A DNA stretch of 64,000 nucleotides from contig NZ_LMPG01000001.1 of the NCBI RefSeq assembly GCF_001423765.1, forward strand, positions 826,523 to 890,522, given 5' to 3'. A model generated the notes under the pieces. That model was given only the letters and a program-made list of their open reading frames with translations. It searched no databases and was not told the origin of the DNA. The position numbers and the translations under genes are program-made. The stretch is from Sphingomonas sp. Leaf343 (GTDB lineage Bacteria > Pseudomonadota > Alphaproteobacteria > Sphingomonadales > Sphingomonadaceae). Positions 53,242-61,940 of the stretch are shown piece by piece (positions within the stretch are counted from its first letter, which is position 1; every line of letters begins with the position of its first letter).

Positions 53242-53398
53242 ACGGGGGGGAGGGGATTTGCGCGGAGGCGTCACTCCCGCAGCGTGATTTTCTTGCGCGA
53301 CCCCGGCTTACCGTTCGTCAGTCTCACGGCGTTTGCAGCAACTGTTCCGCGGTCCATCAAGGTGAAGCTGCTGTTAGCCTTGTGCTTCGAGTGACACA

Positions 53399-53477
53399 CT
53401 CCCACGAAGGCGGGGGCCCAGTCCCTGATGCCGTAGCCGGACGATCCGACACCACTGGACTCCCGCCTTTGCGGGAG
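53399..53477. repeat. Dispersed inverted repeat in the spacer after the M2 peptidase
   Basis: Arms CTCCCACGAAGGCGGGGGCC-CAGT and ACTGGACTCCCGCCTTTGCG-GGAG are near-perfect inverted repeats spaced by 31 bp. The unit differs from the CCGGA-type palindromes elsewhere in the window. The spacer 53242-53598 otherwise holds only a second inverted repeat and no gene. Confidence 0.8.
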
Positions 53478-53523
53478 CACGAGCGTGAAACGTCGTCGCG
53501 GGATAAAATCTAAGGCAGGCTGT

Positions 53524-53567
53524 GCGAAGCGATCCAGCGTATCGCGAGACATTCTGGATTGCTTCGC
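53524..53567. repeat. Second inverted repeat of the same spacer
   Basis: Arms GCGAAGCGATCCAG (53524-53537) and CTGGATTGCTTCGC (53554-53567) pair with one mismatch across a 16-bp loop. It is adjacent to the 3' end of the histone-like gene and may help to terminate its transcription. Confidence 0.75.
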
Positions 53568-53598
53568 CACGCTCCGAATGACGGGCTTGGGCAAACCG

Positions 53599-54102
53599 TC
53601 AGTTCGGGACGGTGTTCTCGTCCGCGATGCCGGCTTCGAACGACTTGGATGAGTCTGTGCCGTCGGGCTGATGCGCGCCCTTGGTCGGTGTTTTCGGACC
53701 AGAGCCCTTCGCGGGGTCCGCGGGCTTGGCGCTGCTGCTCTTGAGCGTGAACAGCGCCGCGGCGGCACCCGCGGCGGCAATGCCGGTGGCGATCGCGGCA
53801 GCACCCCACTTGCCACCAACCTTGTCGGTCGCGGTCTTCGCGGCGGCGCGCGTGCGGGTCGCAGCGGCGCGGGCCTTGGTTGCCGGGGTGGCGGGGGCGG
53901 CGCGCTTGCTTGAGCGGGGCTTGGGGGGAGCCTTGGCCTTGGGGGTCTTGGGCGCGGCGGGCGTGTCGCTGTCGGTCGTGACGGCCTTGGTACGCGTGGC
54001 GCGTGGCTTGGCGGCGGCGGCCTTGGCGGGGGTGGTCGTGCGGCGACGGCGCGCGGGCTTGGCGGGCGTGTCGGCGGTCGCTGTCGTATCGTCGTCGGCC
54101 AT
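53599..54102 (-). CDS. Lys/Ala/Pro/Thr-rich histone H1-like protein with a C-terminal membrane helix
   Basis: A 167-residue protein. The first two thirds are a low-complexity, highly basic tail of AKPARRRRTT, KAAAAKPRATRTK and KAKAPPKPRSSKRAAP-type segments, as in AlgP/histone H1-like proteins. A hydrophobic helix follows (WGAAAIATGIAAAGAAAALF), then an acidic C-terminus. The combination suggests membrane-anchored binding to DNA or another polyanion, but this is inference. It is preceded by the AMP nucleosidase gene on the same strand. Confidence 0.7.
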   Translation of the reverse strand: MADDDTTATADTPAKPARRRRTTTPAKAAAAKPRATRTKAVTTDSDTPAAPKTPKAKAPPKPRSSKRAAPATPATKARAAATRTRAAAKTATDKVGGKWGAAAIATGIAAAGAAAALFTLKSSSAKPADPAKGSGPKTPTKGAHQPDGTDSSKSFEAGIADENTVPN

Positions 54103-54178
54103 GTCATTTCCCCGATTTGGTTCCGGGTGCGTAACGCGACCGGCGCCGATTTGGTTGCGCGCGACGGGTTTCAGCGAC

Positions 54179-55615
54179 TTAGCGGAACGGGGGTTCGTTG
54201 AAGGCGCGCAGCTTGCGGCTGTGCAGGCGTTCGCCCTCGACGCGCAACTGCTCGCACGCCTCGATGCCGATCCGCATATGCTCGCTGATCGCGCGTTCGT
54301 AGAAGCGGTTGGCCTGGCCCGGCAGCTTGAGTTCGCCGTGCAGCGGCTTGTCCGACACGCAGAGCAAGGTGCCGTAGGGGACGCGGAAGCGATAACCCTG
54401 TGCCGCGATCGTCGCGGATTCCATGTCGATGCCGACCGCGCGGCTGAGCGAGAAACGCAGCGCCGATTTGGAATAGCGCAACTCCCAGTTGCGGTCGTCG
54501 GTGGTGACGATCGTGCCGGTGCGCAGGCGGCGCTTGAGGTCCTCGCCCGACTGACCGGAGACGATCTCCGCGGCCTTGGCGAGCGCGACCTGCACCTCGG
54601 CGATGGCCGGCACGGGGATTTCGGGGGGCAGTACGTCGTCGAGCACGTGATCGTCGCGGAGATAGGCGTGCGCGAGGACGTAGTCGCCGATGCGTTGCGA
54701 CGGACGCAGGCCGCCGCAATGGCCGATCATCAGCCACGCCTCCGGGCGCATGACGGCAAGATGGTCGCAGATCGTCTTGGCGTTGGACGGCCCGACGCCG
54801 ATGTTGACGAGGGTGATGCCGGTGCGGTCGTCGGCCATCAGGTGATAGGCGGGCATCTGGTGCCGCCGCCACGCGCTGTCGGACACGATCGTGTCGACAT
54901 CGTCGGGCGAGTGGATGACGACGTTGCCCGCGCCGGACAGCGCGGTGAAGCGGCTGCCCGCGCCAAGTTGCGATGCGCCCCAGCGTACGAATTCATCGAC
55001 ATAGCGGTGGTAGTTGGTGAACAGCACGAAGCGCTGAACATGCTCCGCCGGCGTGCCCATATAGTGGCGCAATCGCGCGAGGCTGAAATCGGTGCGCAGG
55101 CCGTCGAACAGCGCGAGCGGCCGCGTGCCGTCGACGGTGATCCACAGGCCGTCGGCGATCTCGTCGCCGATATGCGCCAGTTCGGTCGCCGGGAAGAAGC
55201 GGGCGAGTTCTGACGCCGACACCTGATCGAGGCTGAGGGCGTGACCGGGGTCGAGGACGTAGGGGAAGGGAATCTCCTGACGGCCCGGTACCGCCTCCAC
55301 CGTGACGTCGTAGTCCTCGATCAGCAGCGTGAGCTGTTCGGTCAGGTAATCGGCGAAGATCGCGGGTTTGGTGACGCTGATCCGGTAGTCGCCAGGCGAC
55401 ACGAGACGACCGAACGATCGCAACGGCGCGGGACGGCCGGGTTCGCCGGCGAAGCTGAGCCGGATTTCGGGATAGGCGAAGCTGCCGTCGCTGCGGGCGG
55501 TCGCGTCCGGGGGCATACCATCGGCGAGATAGCGGGTGAGGGCGGCCTGAAGACGGTCGACGGAGGCGGTGTAGAGCCGGTCCAGCTCTGCGACGATGTC
55601 GGAAGCGGTTGTCAT
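54179..55615 (-). CDS. amn: AMP nucleosidase
   Basis: A 478-residue enzyme that hydrolyses AMP to adenine and ribose 5-phosphate. The N-terminal Amn-specific domain (PEIRLSFAGEPG, FADYLTEQLTLLIEDYDVTVE) is followed by a phosphorylase-like domain. That domain shows NIGVGPSNAKTICDHLAV, the MIGHCGGLR nucleoside site and VGIDMESATIAAQGYRFRVPYG. Length and layout are as in other proteobacterial Amn. It is cytosolic and regulates the adenylate pool. Confidence 0.95.
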   Translation of the reverse strand: MTTASDIVAELDRLYTASVDRLQAALTRYLADGMPPDATARSDGSFAYPEIRLSFAGEPGRPAPLRSFGRLVSPGDYRISVTKPAIFADYLTEQLTLLIEDYDVTVEAVPGRQEIPFPYVLDPGHALSLDQVSASELARFFPATELAHIGDEIADGLWITVDGTRPLALFDGLRTDFSLARLRHYMGTPAEHVQRFVLFTNYHRYVDEFVRWGASQLGAGSRFTALSGAGNVVIHSPDDVDTIVSDSAWRRHQMPAYHLMADDRTGITLVNIGVGPSNAKTICDHLAVMRPEAWLMIGHCGGLRPSQRIGDYVLAHAYLRDDHVLDDVLPPEIPVPAIAEVQVALAKAAEIVSGQSGEDLKRRLRTGTIVTTDDRNWELRYSKSALRFSLSRAVGIDMESATIAAQGYRFRVPYGTLLCVSDKPLHGELKLPGQANRFYERAISEHMRIGIEACEQLRVEGERLHSRKLRAFNEPPFR

Positions 55616-55663
55616 CGCGAAGGGTTACGCGCGGTGGATGACGGAGGCAAGACGGCCCAGCGC

Positions 55664-55748
55664 CGTCATGCCGGGCCTGTCCCGGCATCCACCGTAGCCG
55701 TTATTTCCAAGTTGGGCGCGTGCACCCCGGAACAGGTCCGGGGTGACG
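55664..55748. repeat. Dispersed double-palindrome repeat, copy between amn and the peroxiredoxin gene
   Basis: Outer ends CGTCATGCCGGGCCTGTCCC and GGAACAGGTCCGGGGTGACG are diverged arms of the same kind as the element at 48129-48224. The inner loop differs. It lies between two genes in different orientation contexts and contains no reading frame. Confidence 0.75.
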
Positions 55749-55766
55749 ACGAAAGGCCGGGCGGCC

Positions 55767-56246
55767 TCAGATTTCGGCGAGCAGGTGTTCGGCGGAGCTG
55801 ACCTTGAACTCGCCGGGCTGTTCGACGTGGAGCTGGGTCACGACGCCGTCCTCGACCAGCATGGAGTAGCGCTGGCTGCGCGTGCCGAGACCGAACTTCG
55901 ATCCGTCCATCTCAAGACCCAGGGCACGGGCGAAGTCGCCATTGCCGTCCGCCAGCATCGTCACGCCCGACGCATCGTTCTGCTTCGACCATGCGTCGAG
56001 GACGAAGGCGTCGTTGACCGAGGTGCAGGCGACCTCGTCGACGCCCTTGCCGGCGAACGCGTCCTTTTGCGAGACGAAGCCGGGCAGGTGCTTCGCGGAG
56101 CAGGTCGGCGTGAAAGCACCGGGCACAGCGAACAGCGCGACCTTGCGGCCGGCGAAATAGGTTTCGGTATCGACCTGATCGGGACCGTCGGCGGTCACCT
56201 TGACGAGCGTGGCCTTGGGCAGTCGGTCTCCGACGCTGATGGTCAT
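55767..56246 (-). CDS. Peroxiredoxin (Prx5/AhpE-like, glutaredoxin-type)
   Basis: A 159-residue peroxidase. The peroxidatic Cys lies in PGAFTPTCSAKHLPGF. No resolving cysteine is placed as in the 2-Cys Prx C-terminal arm, so it is probably of the Prx5 type, recycled by glutaredoxin or thioredoxin. The conserved Arg region RSQRYSMLVEDGVV is intact. The ATG at 56246 with an AGGA upstream gives the family start MTISVGDRLPKATL. Cytosolic. Confidence 0.93.
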   Translation of the reverse strand: MTISVGDRLPKATLVKVTADGPDQVDTETYFAGRKVALFAVPGAFTPTCSAKHLPGFVSQKDAFAGKGVDEVACTSVNDAFVLDAWSKQNDASGVTMLADGNGDFARALGLEMDGSKFGLGTRSQRYSMLVEDGVVTQLHVEQPGEFKVSSAEHLLAEI

Positions 56247-56347
56247 CCTGTATTCTCCGTAGATCGCCGACGGGATTCGTCGCGCGCCGCGCACTTCGGG
56301 CCGCAGCGGTACGATTTCAAGCGTGGCGGTGGCTTTCCGCACCGGCT

Positions 56348-56920
56348 ATGCGGAAAAGCGTGACCGATCCCGCCTATCTCACCGGCCAGTTCCTCCTCGC
56401 GGTGCCGGGGATGAGCGATCCCCGCTTCGAACATGCGGTGATCGCGATGTGCGGGCACGACGCGGACGGAGCTCTGGGGATCGGGCTGGGCGCGGTGGTG
56501 CCGGGCGTCGGCTTCCACGCGCTGCTGGAGCAACTGGAGATCGACGTCGGCGAGGCGCCGAACGCGCCGGTGCATCTGGGCGGACCGGTCGAGCCGCGCC
56601 GCGGATTCGTCCTGCATTCCACCGAATGGTCGGGCCAGGATTCGGTGCAGGTCGCGGGGCGCTGGACCCTGACCGGGACGCTCGACGTGTTGCGTGCGAT
56701 CGCGGAGGGCACGGGCCCGGCGCACTGGGTCGTCGCCTTGGGCTATGCCGGCTGGGGCGCGGGACAGCTGGAGGGGGAATTGTCTCGGCCGGGCTGGCTG
56801 ACGGCTCCTGCCGAGAATGCCGTGTTGTTCGAGGTGCCGGCGCAGGAGCGCTGGGCGCGGGCGATGGCGGGGGCGGGGATCGACCCGCGGCTGCTGGTCG
56901 CCGGCGTGGGCACCGCCTGA
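56348..56920 (+). CDS. yqgE: YqgE/AlgH family protein
   Basis: A 190-residue DUF179 protein of unclear biochemical function, conserved in Proteobacteria. Signatures are YLTGQFLLAVPGMSDPRFEHAVIAMC at the start, VHLGGPVEPRRGFVLHS, and ALGYAGWGAGQLEGELSRPGWL. In some bacteria it is linked to alginate regulation or ribosome function; here neither link can be seen. It lies 114 bp upstream of ahcY on the same strand. Confidence 0.92.
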   Translation: MRKSVTDPAYLTGQFLLAVPGMSDPRFEHAVIAMCGHDADGALGIGLGAVVPGVGFHALLEQLEIDVGEAPNAPVHLGGPVEPRRGFVLHSTEWSGQDSVQVAGRWTLTGTLDVLRAIAEGTGPAHWVVALGYAGWGAGQLEGELSRPGWLTAPAENAVLFEVPAQERWARAMAGAGIDPRLLVAGVGTA

Positions 56921-56952
56921 CGCGGATCGCTCCCGTCACGCCGGACTTGAAC

Positions 56953-56972
56953 ATATAAAGATATCTTTATAT
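56953..56972. promoter_or_regulatory. Perfect 20-bp palindrome upstream of ahcY, candidate SahR operator
   Basis: Half-site ATATAAAGAT repeated in inverted form. The site lies 63-82 bp before the ahcY start codon. The TAAAGATATCTTTA-type palindrome fits binding sites described for SahR, an ArsR-type regulator of methionine metabolism that responds to S-adenosylhomocysteine. The regulator gene is not in the window. A truncated CGTCACGCCGGACTTG repeat end lies immediately upstream. Confidence 0.75.
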
Positions 56973-57034
56973 TTGCTCGTCAGGCTGCAAACCCGTATGG
57001 GCGCAGCCATTCATTCGTATCAGGAGCACTATTC

Positions 57035-58471
57035 GTGGCCACCGCACTTGCGCCCGAGGGCGCCGCCAAGACGGCGCAGGACTATGTCATCAAGGACATC
57101 GCGCTCGCCGACTTCGGTCGCGCCGAGATCCGCATCGCGGAGACCGAGATGCCGGGCCTGATGGCACTCCGCTCCGAATTCGGCGCGTCGCAGCCTCTCA
57201 AGGGCGCGCGCATCACCGGTTCGCTGCACATGACGATCCAGACCGCGGTGCTGATCGAGACGCTGACCGCGCTCGGTGCCGACGTGCGCTGGGCGACCTG
57301 CAACATCTTCTCGACGCAGGACCATGCCGCCGCCGCGATCGCCGCGACCGGCGTGCCGGTGTTCGCGGTGAAGGGCGAGAGCCTGGCCGACTATTGGGAT
57401 TATGTCGGCGACATCTTCACCTGGGATGCCGAGGTCGAGGGCCAGACCGCCAACATCATCCTCGACGACGGCGGCGACGCGACGATGTTCGCGCTGTGGG
57501 GCGCGAAGCTCGAGGCCGGTCACACGCTGGGCGAGCCTGAGAACGAGGAGGAAGTCGAATTCCACCGCGCATTGAAGGCGTTCATCGCAAAGAAGCCGGG
57601 TTACCTGACCGAGACGGTCAAGAACCTGAAGGGCGTCAGCGAAGAGACGACCACCGGCGTGCACCGCCTGTACGAGATCGCGAAGAAGGGCGAGCTGCCC
57701 TTCCCGGCGATCAACGTCAACGACAGCGTCACCAAGTCGAAGTTCGACAATCTGTACGGCTGCAAGGAGTCGCTGGTCGACGCGATCCGTCGCGCCACCG
57801 ACGTGATGCTGGCCGGCAAGGTCGCCGTGGTTGCCGGCTTCGGTGACGTCGGCAAGGGCTCGGCCCAGTCGCTCCGCAACGGCGGCGCGCGCGTGATGGT
57901 GACCGAGGTCGATCCGATCTGCGCGTTGCAGGCGGCGATGGAGGGCTTCGAGGTCGTGACGATGGACGAGGCGGTGACCCGCGCCGACATCTTCGTGACC
58001 GCGACCGGCAACGCCGACGTCATCACCGCCGATCACATGAAGGCGATGAAGCCGATGTCGATCGTCTGCAACATCGGCCACTTCGACAGCGAGATCCAGA
58101 TCGCCGCGATGTCGAACTACAAGTGGACCGAAGTGAAGCCCGGCACCGACCTGGTCGAATTCCCGGACGGCAAGCAGATCATCATCCTCGCCAAGGGTCG
58201 CCTCGTGAACCTCGGCTGCGCGACCGGCCATCCGTCGTTCGTCATGTCGGCATCGTTCACCAACCAGACGCTCGCGCAGATCGAGCTGTGGACCAAGGGC
58301 GAGAACTACAAGAACGACGTCTACGTCCTGCCCAAGCACCTCGACGAGAAGGTCGCGGCGCTGCACCTCGAAAAGCTCGGCGTAAAGCTGTCGCAGCTCA
58401 CCCCGAAGCAGGCTGGCTACATCGGCGTGCCGGTCGAAGGACCGTTCAAGCCGGATCACTACCGCTACTGA
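57035..58471 (+). CDS. ahcY: Adenosylhomocysteinase
   Basis: A 478-residue enzyme that reversibly hydrolyses S-adenosylhomocysteine to adenosine and homocysteine, keeping methylation cycles running. It uses tightly bound NAD; the fingerprint is [16 protein letters not shown]. Substrate-site residues are in [32 protein letters not shown] and GCKESLVD. The start is GTG at 57035 with AGGAG about 9 bp upstream. A palindromic operator precedes and a strong terminator follows. Confidence 0.97.
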   Translation: MATALAPEGAAKTAQDYVIKDIALADFGRAEIRIAETEMPGLMALRSEFGASQPLKGARITGSLHMTIQTAVLIETLTALGADVRWATCNIFSTQDHAAAAIAATGVPVFAVKGESLADYWDYVGDIFTWDAEVEGQTANIILDDGGDATMFALWGAKLEAGHTLGEPENEEEVEFHRALKAFIAKKPGYLTETVKNLKGVSEETTTGVHRLYEIAKKGELPFPAINVNDSVTKSKFDNLYGCKESLVDAIRRATDVMLAGKVAVVAGFGDVGKGSAQSLRNGGARVMVTEVDPICALQAAMEGFEVVTMDEAVTRADIFVTATGNADVITADHMKAMKPMSIVCNIGHFDSEIQIAAMSNYKWTEVKPGTDLVEFPDGKQIIILAKGRLVNLGCATGHPSFVMSASFTNQTLAQIELWTKGENYKNDVYVLPKHLDEKVAALHLEKLGVKLSQLTPKQAGYIGVPVEGPFKPDHYRY

Positions 58472-58492
58472 TCGGACGCTCTACGGAGCAGC

Positions 58493-58535
58493 AAAAGGGG
58501 GCCGCGTCACCGGGAAGGTGGCGCGGCCCCCTTTT
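58493..58535 (+). terminator. Rho-independent terminator of ahcY
   Basis: A-tract then a 15-bp GC stem (GGGGGCCGCGTCACC with GGTGGCGCGGCCCCC, one T-G pair), a GGGAA-type loop and a T-tract. Because both ends are A/T-flanked it can act in both directions and may also end transcription of the TonB receptor gene on the other strand. Confidence 0.92.
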
Positions 58536-58636
58536 CGTTGTGCGCGATGCCCATGAAAAAGCCGCGCCGCCCGTGATGGGCGACGCGGCGGAACCCGTGT
58601 GGAAGGGGAGCGTCGCGAGGACGCTCCCCGGTCCGA

Positions 58637-61600
58637 TCAGAAGCCGATGCGGACGCCCGCATAGAACCGGCGGCCGAGCGGATCGTAGACCGACGTGTCG
58701 GTATCCTGACCCGCAGTCGCGCCGATATCGGCGAGATAGGGCGGCTTGTTGTTCAGCAGGTTCTGACCACCGATGTAGAACTCGTACCCGCCATCGGTGC
58801 GGAAACGGATCTGGGAGTCGAGGTAGAACTGCGGACGCACGCGGTAGAGTGGGTTCGTACCCGGACGTGCACCCGTCAACTGATCGTCGAGGCTGGACTG
58901 GCTGATCCAGGTCCCTGTCAGGGTGAGGCCGACGCCTTCCCGGTCATAGCCGGACGTGACCGAGAACCGGTCGCGCGCCGCACCGATCTCGCCGGCGAAA
59001 TAGTCGCGCTCCGAACCCGGCAGCGGGATCGTATAGCCCTTGATGAGGTGCGTGTACGCGCCGTGCAGCGTCAGGTTGCCGCCGACCCCGAGCGAGTCGA
59101 GGCTGCCGCGCCAGTCGACGTTGACGTCGACGCCCGACGTCTTCAGCCCGCCGCTGTTCGACGGCGAGGTGTTGACTTCGTCCAGCGAACCCGCGCTATT
59201 CGGACCGACGATGGTCGGCCGACGGACGACGAGGTCGCAGAATTCCTGCACCGCGTTGTTGTAGCACTGGTTCAGGATGAACTGCAGCGGCGTGGTAACG
59301 ATCGCATCCCGGACGCGGATGTTGAAGTAGTCGACCGTCACGACGAGGTTGCGCAGACCCGCGATCGAACGCGGGTTCAGCACGACGCCGGCGGTGAACG
59401 AGTCGCCCTTCTCCTCCTGAAGATTCGGGTTGCCGCCGCCGAAGCTGGTGATGCCCTGAAGGTCCGCCTGGTTGACCGCGAACGCGCCATTGGCGGCGAT
59501 GTTGGCGGCGACGCCGGGTGCGGCGAGACACTGGGTCGCGAGCGTGCCGGTCGCCCCCGCCGTCAGGCCCACGCATGGATCCTGAAGCCCGGACGGGAAG
59601 TCCTGCTGTGCGGGCTGGAACAGCTCGTTGATGTTGGGCGCGCGCACCGAGCGCGCCTGCATCACACGGAAGCGGACATCCTCGATCGGAGCCCATTCGC
59701 CGCCGTAATTGTAGCTGTAGGTCGTGCCGATCGTCGAATAGTCCGACACGCGGATCGCGCCACGCAGGGACAGCGAGTGGAAGAACGGCTGATCCTGAAT
59801 GATCGGGACGATCGCTTCGCCGAACCCTTCGAACAAGTCGAACTTGCCGCGGGTGGAGGGCAGCGCGTTGTTACCGTTCAGGCCGAGCTGCGTGAGGGGA
59901 TCGAACTCGTTGCTGCTCGATTCCCGGCGATATTCGCCGCCGACGCTGACACCGATCGCGTCGGCACCGAACAGCGAGAACAGCTTGCCCGACACGTTGC
60001 CGCCCGCGACCGTCTGCGTCAGCTTCGACCGCAGCGTCGTCGGTGCGGCGATATAGCCGGCCGCCGGAGCGAGCGCGTTGATGCCATAGATGTTCGCGGG
60101 GACGCAGCCCGCCGCGCGCGCGGCGGGATCGGCGCATACGATCTGGCCGGTGGCCGGGTCGGTGTACGCGTTCAGTGCTGCCGTGAAGTTGCGGCTGTCA
60201 TACTGGCCGTTGCCGCTCTGGTTCTCGATCGTCTGACCGTAGATGCCATAGACCTCGTAGCTGAAGCGATCCTCCAGGAACTTGCCGTTGGCACCGCCGG
60301 CGATACGGAACAGCTCGCGGCTGGCGCGGCTGGTACGCGCGCCGAAATCGGCGAGACGACGGTCGAAATAGATGTCGCGCAGGCCGTCGCCATCGGTGTC
60401 GGTCGCCGCGTTGAAGATCGCGTCGGGCACGTAGGGGTTGCGATAGGTGACGCCGCCGACGACGGTCTGGATCGGCACCTGACCGCCCGTCGCGATGTTG
60501 ACGAGGTCCGAACTGAGCGGGAACGGCTCGATGTTCGTGTTCGCCTTAGTCTTCGCGTAGTTGCCTTCGAGGAACAGGTTGAAGGCGGGCGACACTTCGA
60601 AATTGCCGCGGCCGGCGGCGACGTAGCGCTCGACCGGCACCGCGAGATAGCGGAAATCGGAACGGTTGAAGCCGCCGCAGCTGGTGGTGGTGCAGTTTCG
60701 CAGGACGTTGTCGGTGCCGTAGCTGAAGACCTGCGTGTCGTCGCCCGTACCGGTGTAGAAGCGGCCGCCGGGAATGAAGCCCGACAACAGGGTGCGCGGC
60801 GTGAACAGGTCGGCGTCATTGCCGTTCGCCAGCCCGAGGCTGCTGGAATCGACCGCGCTGGAGCCTGCTTCGGTCGAACGGTCCTTCTTGAAGACCGTGC
60901 CCTGCTTCGAATAGCCGCCGAACAGCATGATATTGCCACGGTCGTCGGCGAAGTTCTTGCCGACCAGAGCGTTGATCTGGCGATCGGCACCGTCGCCATA
61001 TTGGCTGATGCCCATCTGGCCATCGATCTGCACGCCGTCGAACTTGGTCTTGTAGACCATGTTGACGACACCTGCGACGGCGTCCGAACCATAGACGGCC
61101 GATGCGCCGCCGGTCAGGATATCGACACGTTCCAGGAACTGCGTCGGGATGACGTTGAGGTCGACCGCCTGGCTGCCGGGAACGCCCGACACGAAGCGGC
61201 GGCCGTTGACCAGCACCAGCGTGCGGTCCTCGCCCAGATTACGCAGGTTGACGGTGGCGACGCCGGCCGACTGCGTGGCGAAGCTGGAGTTGGTGCGGCT
61301 GATGCCGGGCGCGCCGAAGGTCGGGTTCTGGAGCAGGACGTCCTGCACGTTGATGACGCCGGCCTGCTGGATCTGCGCGGCACCGATCACCTGAAGCGGC
61401 GATGCGGCGGTCGCGGAGGGCGAGGCGATGCGCGAGCCGGTGACGACGATGTCGCCGCCGCCTTCATCGCCCTGCGCCGCGGCGCCATTGGCCTGGGACG
61501 CGGGGTCGGTGGCGGACTGTTCCGTTCCATCCTGCGCGGATGTGGGATCGGCGGTTTCCGCGGTGCGCGCCGGATTGGCGGCATCCTGGGCGTGAAGCGC

Positions 61601-61663
61601 CGACACGGGGACCGCCGCGACCAGCAGGGTCGTGGCGAGGAGATGGCGTCGAAATACTGACAT
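58637..61663 (-). CDS. TonB-dependent outer-membrane receptor
   Basis: A 1008-residue receptor with a signal peptide (RRHLLATTLLVAAVPVSALHA). A plug domain follows: GGDIVVTGSRIASPSATAASPL is the TonB-box-like region, QVIGAAQIQQAGVINVQDVLLQNP and NLRNLGEDRTLVLVNGRRF the plug core. A 22-strand beta barrel follows, ending in FYAGVRIGF with the terminal Phe needed for outer-membrane insertion. The sequence is of the large sphingomonad/Caulobacter type, often for complex carbohydrates or peptides. The substrate cannot be read. No transport partner is adjacent. The start is chosen at MSVFRRH, ahead of a 10-residue upstream alternative. Confidence 0.93.
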   Translation of the reverse strand: MSVFRRHLLATTLLVAAVPVSALHAQDAANPARTAETADPTSAQDGTEQSATDPASQANGAAAQGDEGGGDIVVTGSRIASPSATAASPLQVIGAAQIQQAGVINVQDVLLQNPTFGAPGISRTNSSFATQSAGVATVNLRNLGEDRTLVLVNGRRFVSGVPGSQAVDLNVIPTQFLERVDILTGGASAVYGSDAVAGVVNMVYKTKFDGVQIDGQMGISQYGDGADRQINALVGKNFADDRGNIMLFGGYSKQGTVFKKDRSTEAGSSAVDSSSLGLANGNDADLFTPRTLLSGFIPGGRFYTGTGDDTQVFSYGTDNVLRNCTTTSCGGFNRSDFRYLAVPVERYVAAGRGNFEVSPAFNLFLEGNYAKTKANTNIEPFPLSSDLVNIATGGQVPIQTVVGGVTYRNPYVPDAIFNAATDTDGDGLRDIYFDRRLADFGARTSRASRELFRIAGGANGKFLEDRFSYEVYGIYGQTIENQSGNGQYDSRNFTAALNAYTDPATGQIVCADPAARAAGCVPANIYGINALAPAAGYIAAPTTLRSKLTQTVAGGNVSGKLFSLFGADAIGVSVGGEYRRESSSNEFDPLTQLGLNGNNALPSTRGKFDLFEGFGEAIVPIIQDQPFFHSLSLRGAIRVSDYSTIGTTYSYNYGGEWAPIEDVRFRVMQARSVRAPNINELFQPAQQDFPSGLQDPCVGLTAGATGTLATQCLAAPGVAANIAANGAFAVNQADLQGITSFGGGNPNLQEEKGDSFTAGVVLNPRSIAGLRNLVVTVDYFNIRVRDAIVTTPLQFILNQCYNNAVQEFCDLVVRRPTIVGPNSAGSLDEVNTSPSNSGGLKTSGVDVNVDWRGSLDSLGVGGNLTLHGAYTHLIKGYTIPLPGSERDYFAGEIGAARDRFSVTSGYDREGVGLTLTGTWISQSSLDDQLTGARPGTNPLYRVRPQFYLDSQIRFRTDGGYEFYIGGQNLLNNKPPYLADIGATAGQDTDTSVYDPLGRRFYAGVRIGF

Positions 61664-61940
61664 TGTGGCTGTGTTCCCTGAACCATGTACCATCGGGGCG
61701 GAGGGCCGACCCGCCTGCCGATGTGTCGGTCAGGTATCGCGAAAAACGCTCGGGTTCCTACAGATGTCCATCGTCGCCACAGGAATATCCAAACAGTGTC
61801 GCATCATTGCAACAACTTAGGTCCATACCGGTACTTCAAACATAGTTTTATCTGTAGTTAATCAAGGGGCGATCACAAATGTTGCCCGGCGACCCCGCGG
61901 ACCGTAGACACGGAGACATGCCTGCACGACGGATCAGAAC

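Noticed and set aside
59048..61660. An 870-codon open frame on the plus strand opposite the TonB-dependent receptor
   Set aside because: Antisense shadow of a convincing receptor with signal peptide, plug and C-terminal Phe. The product shows no domain.
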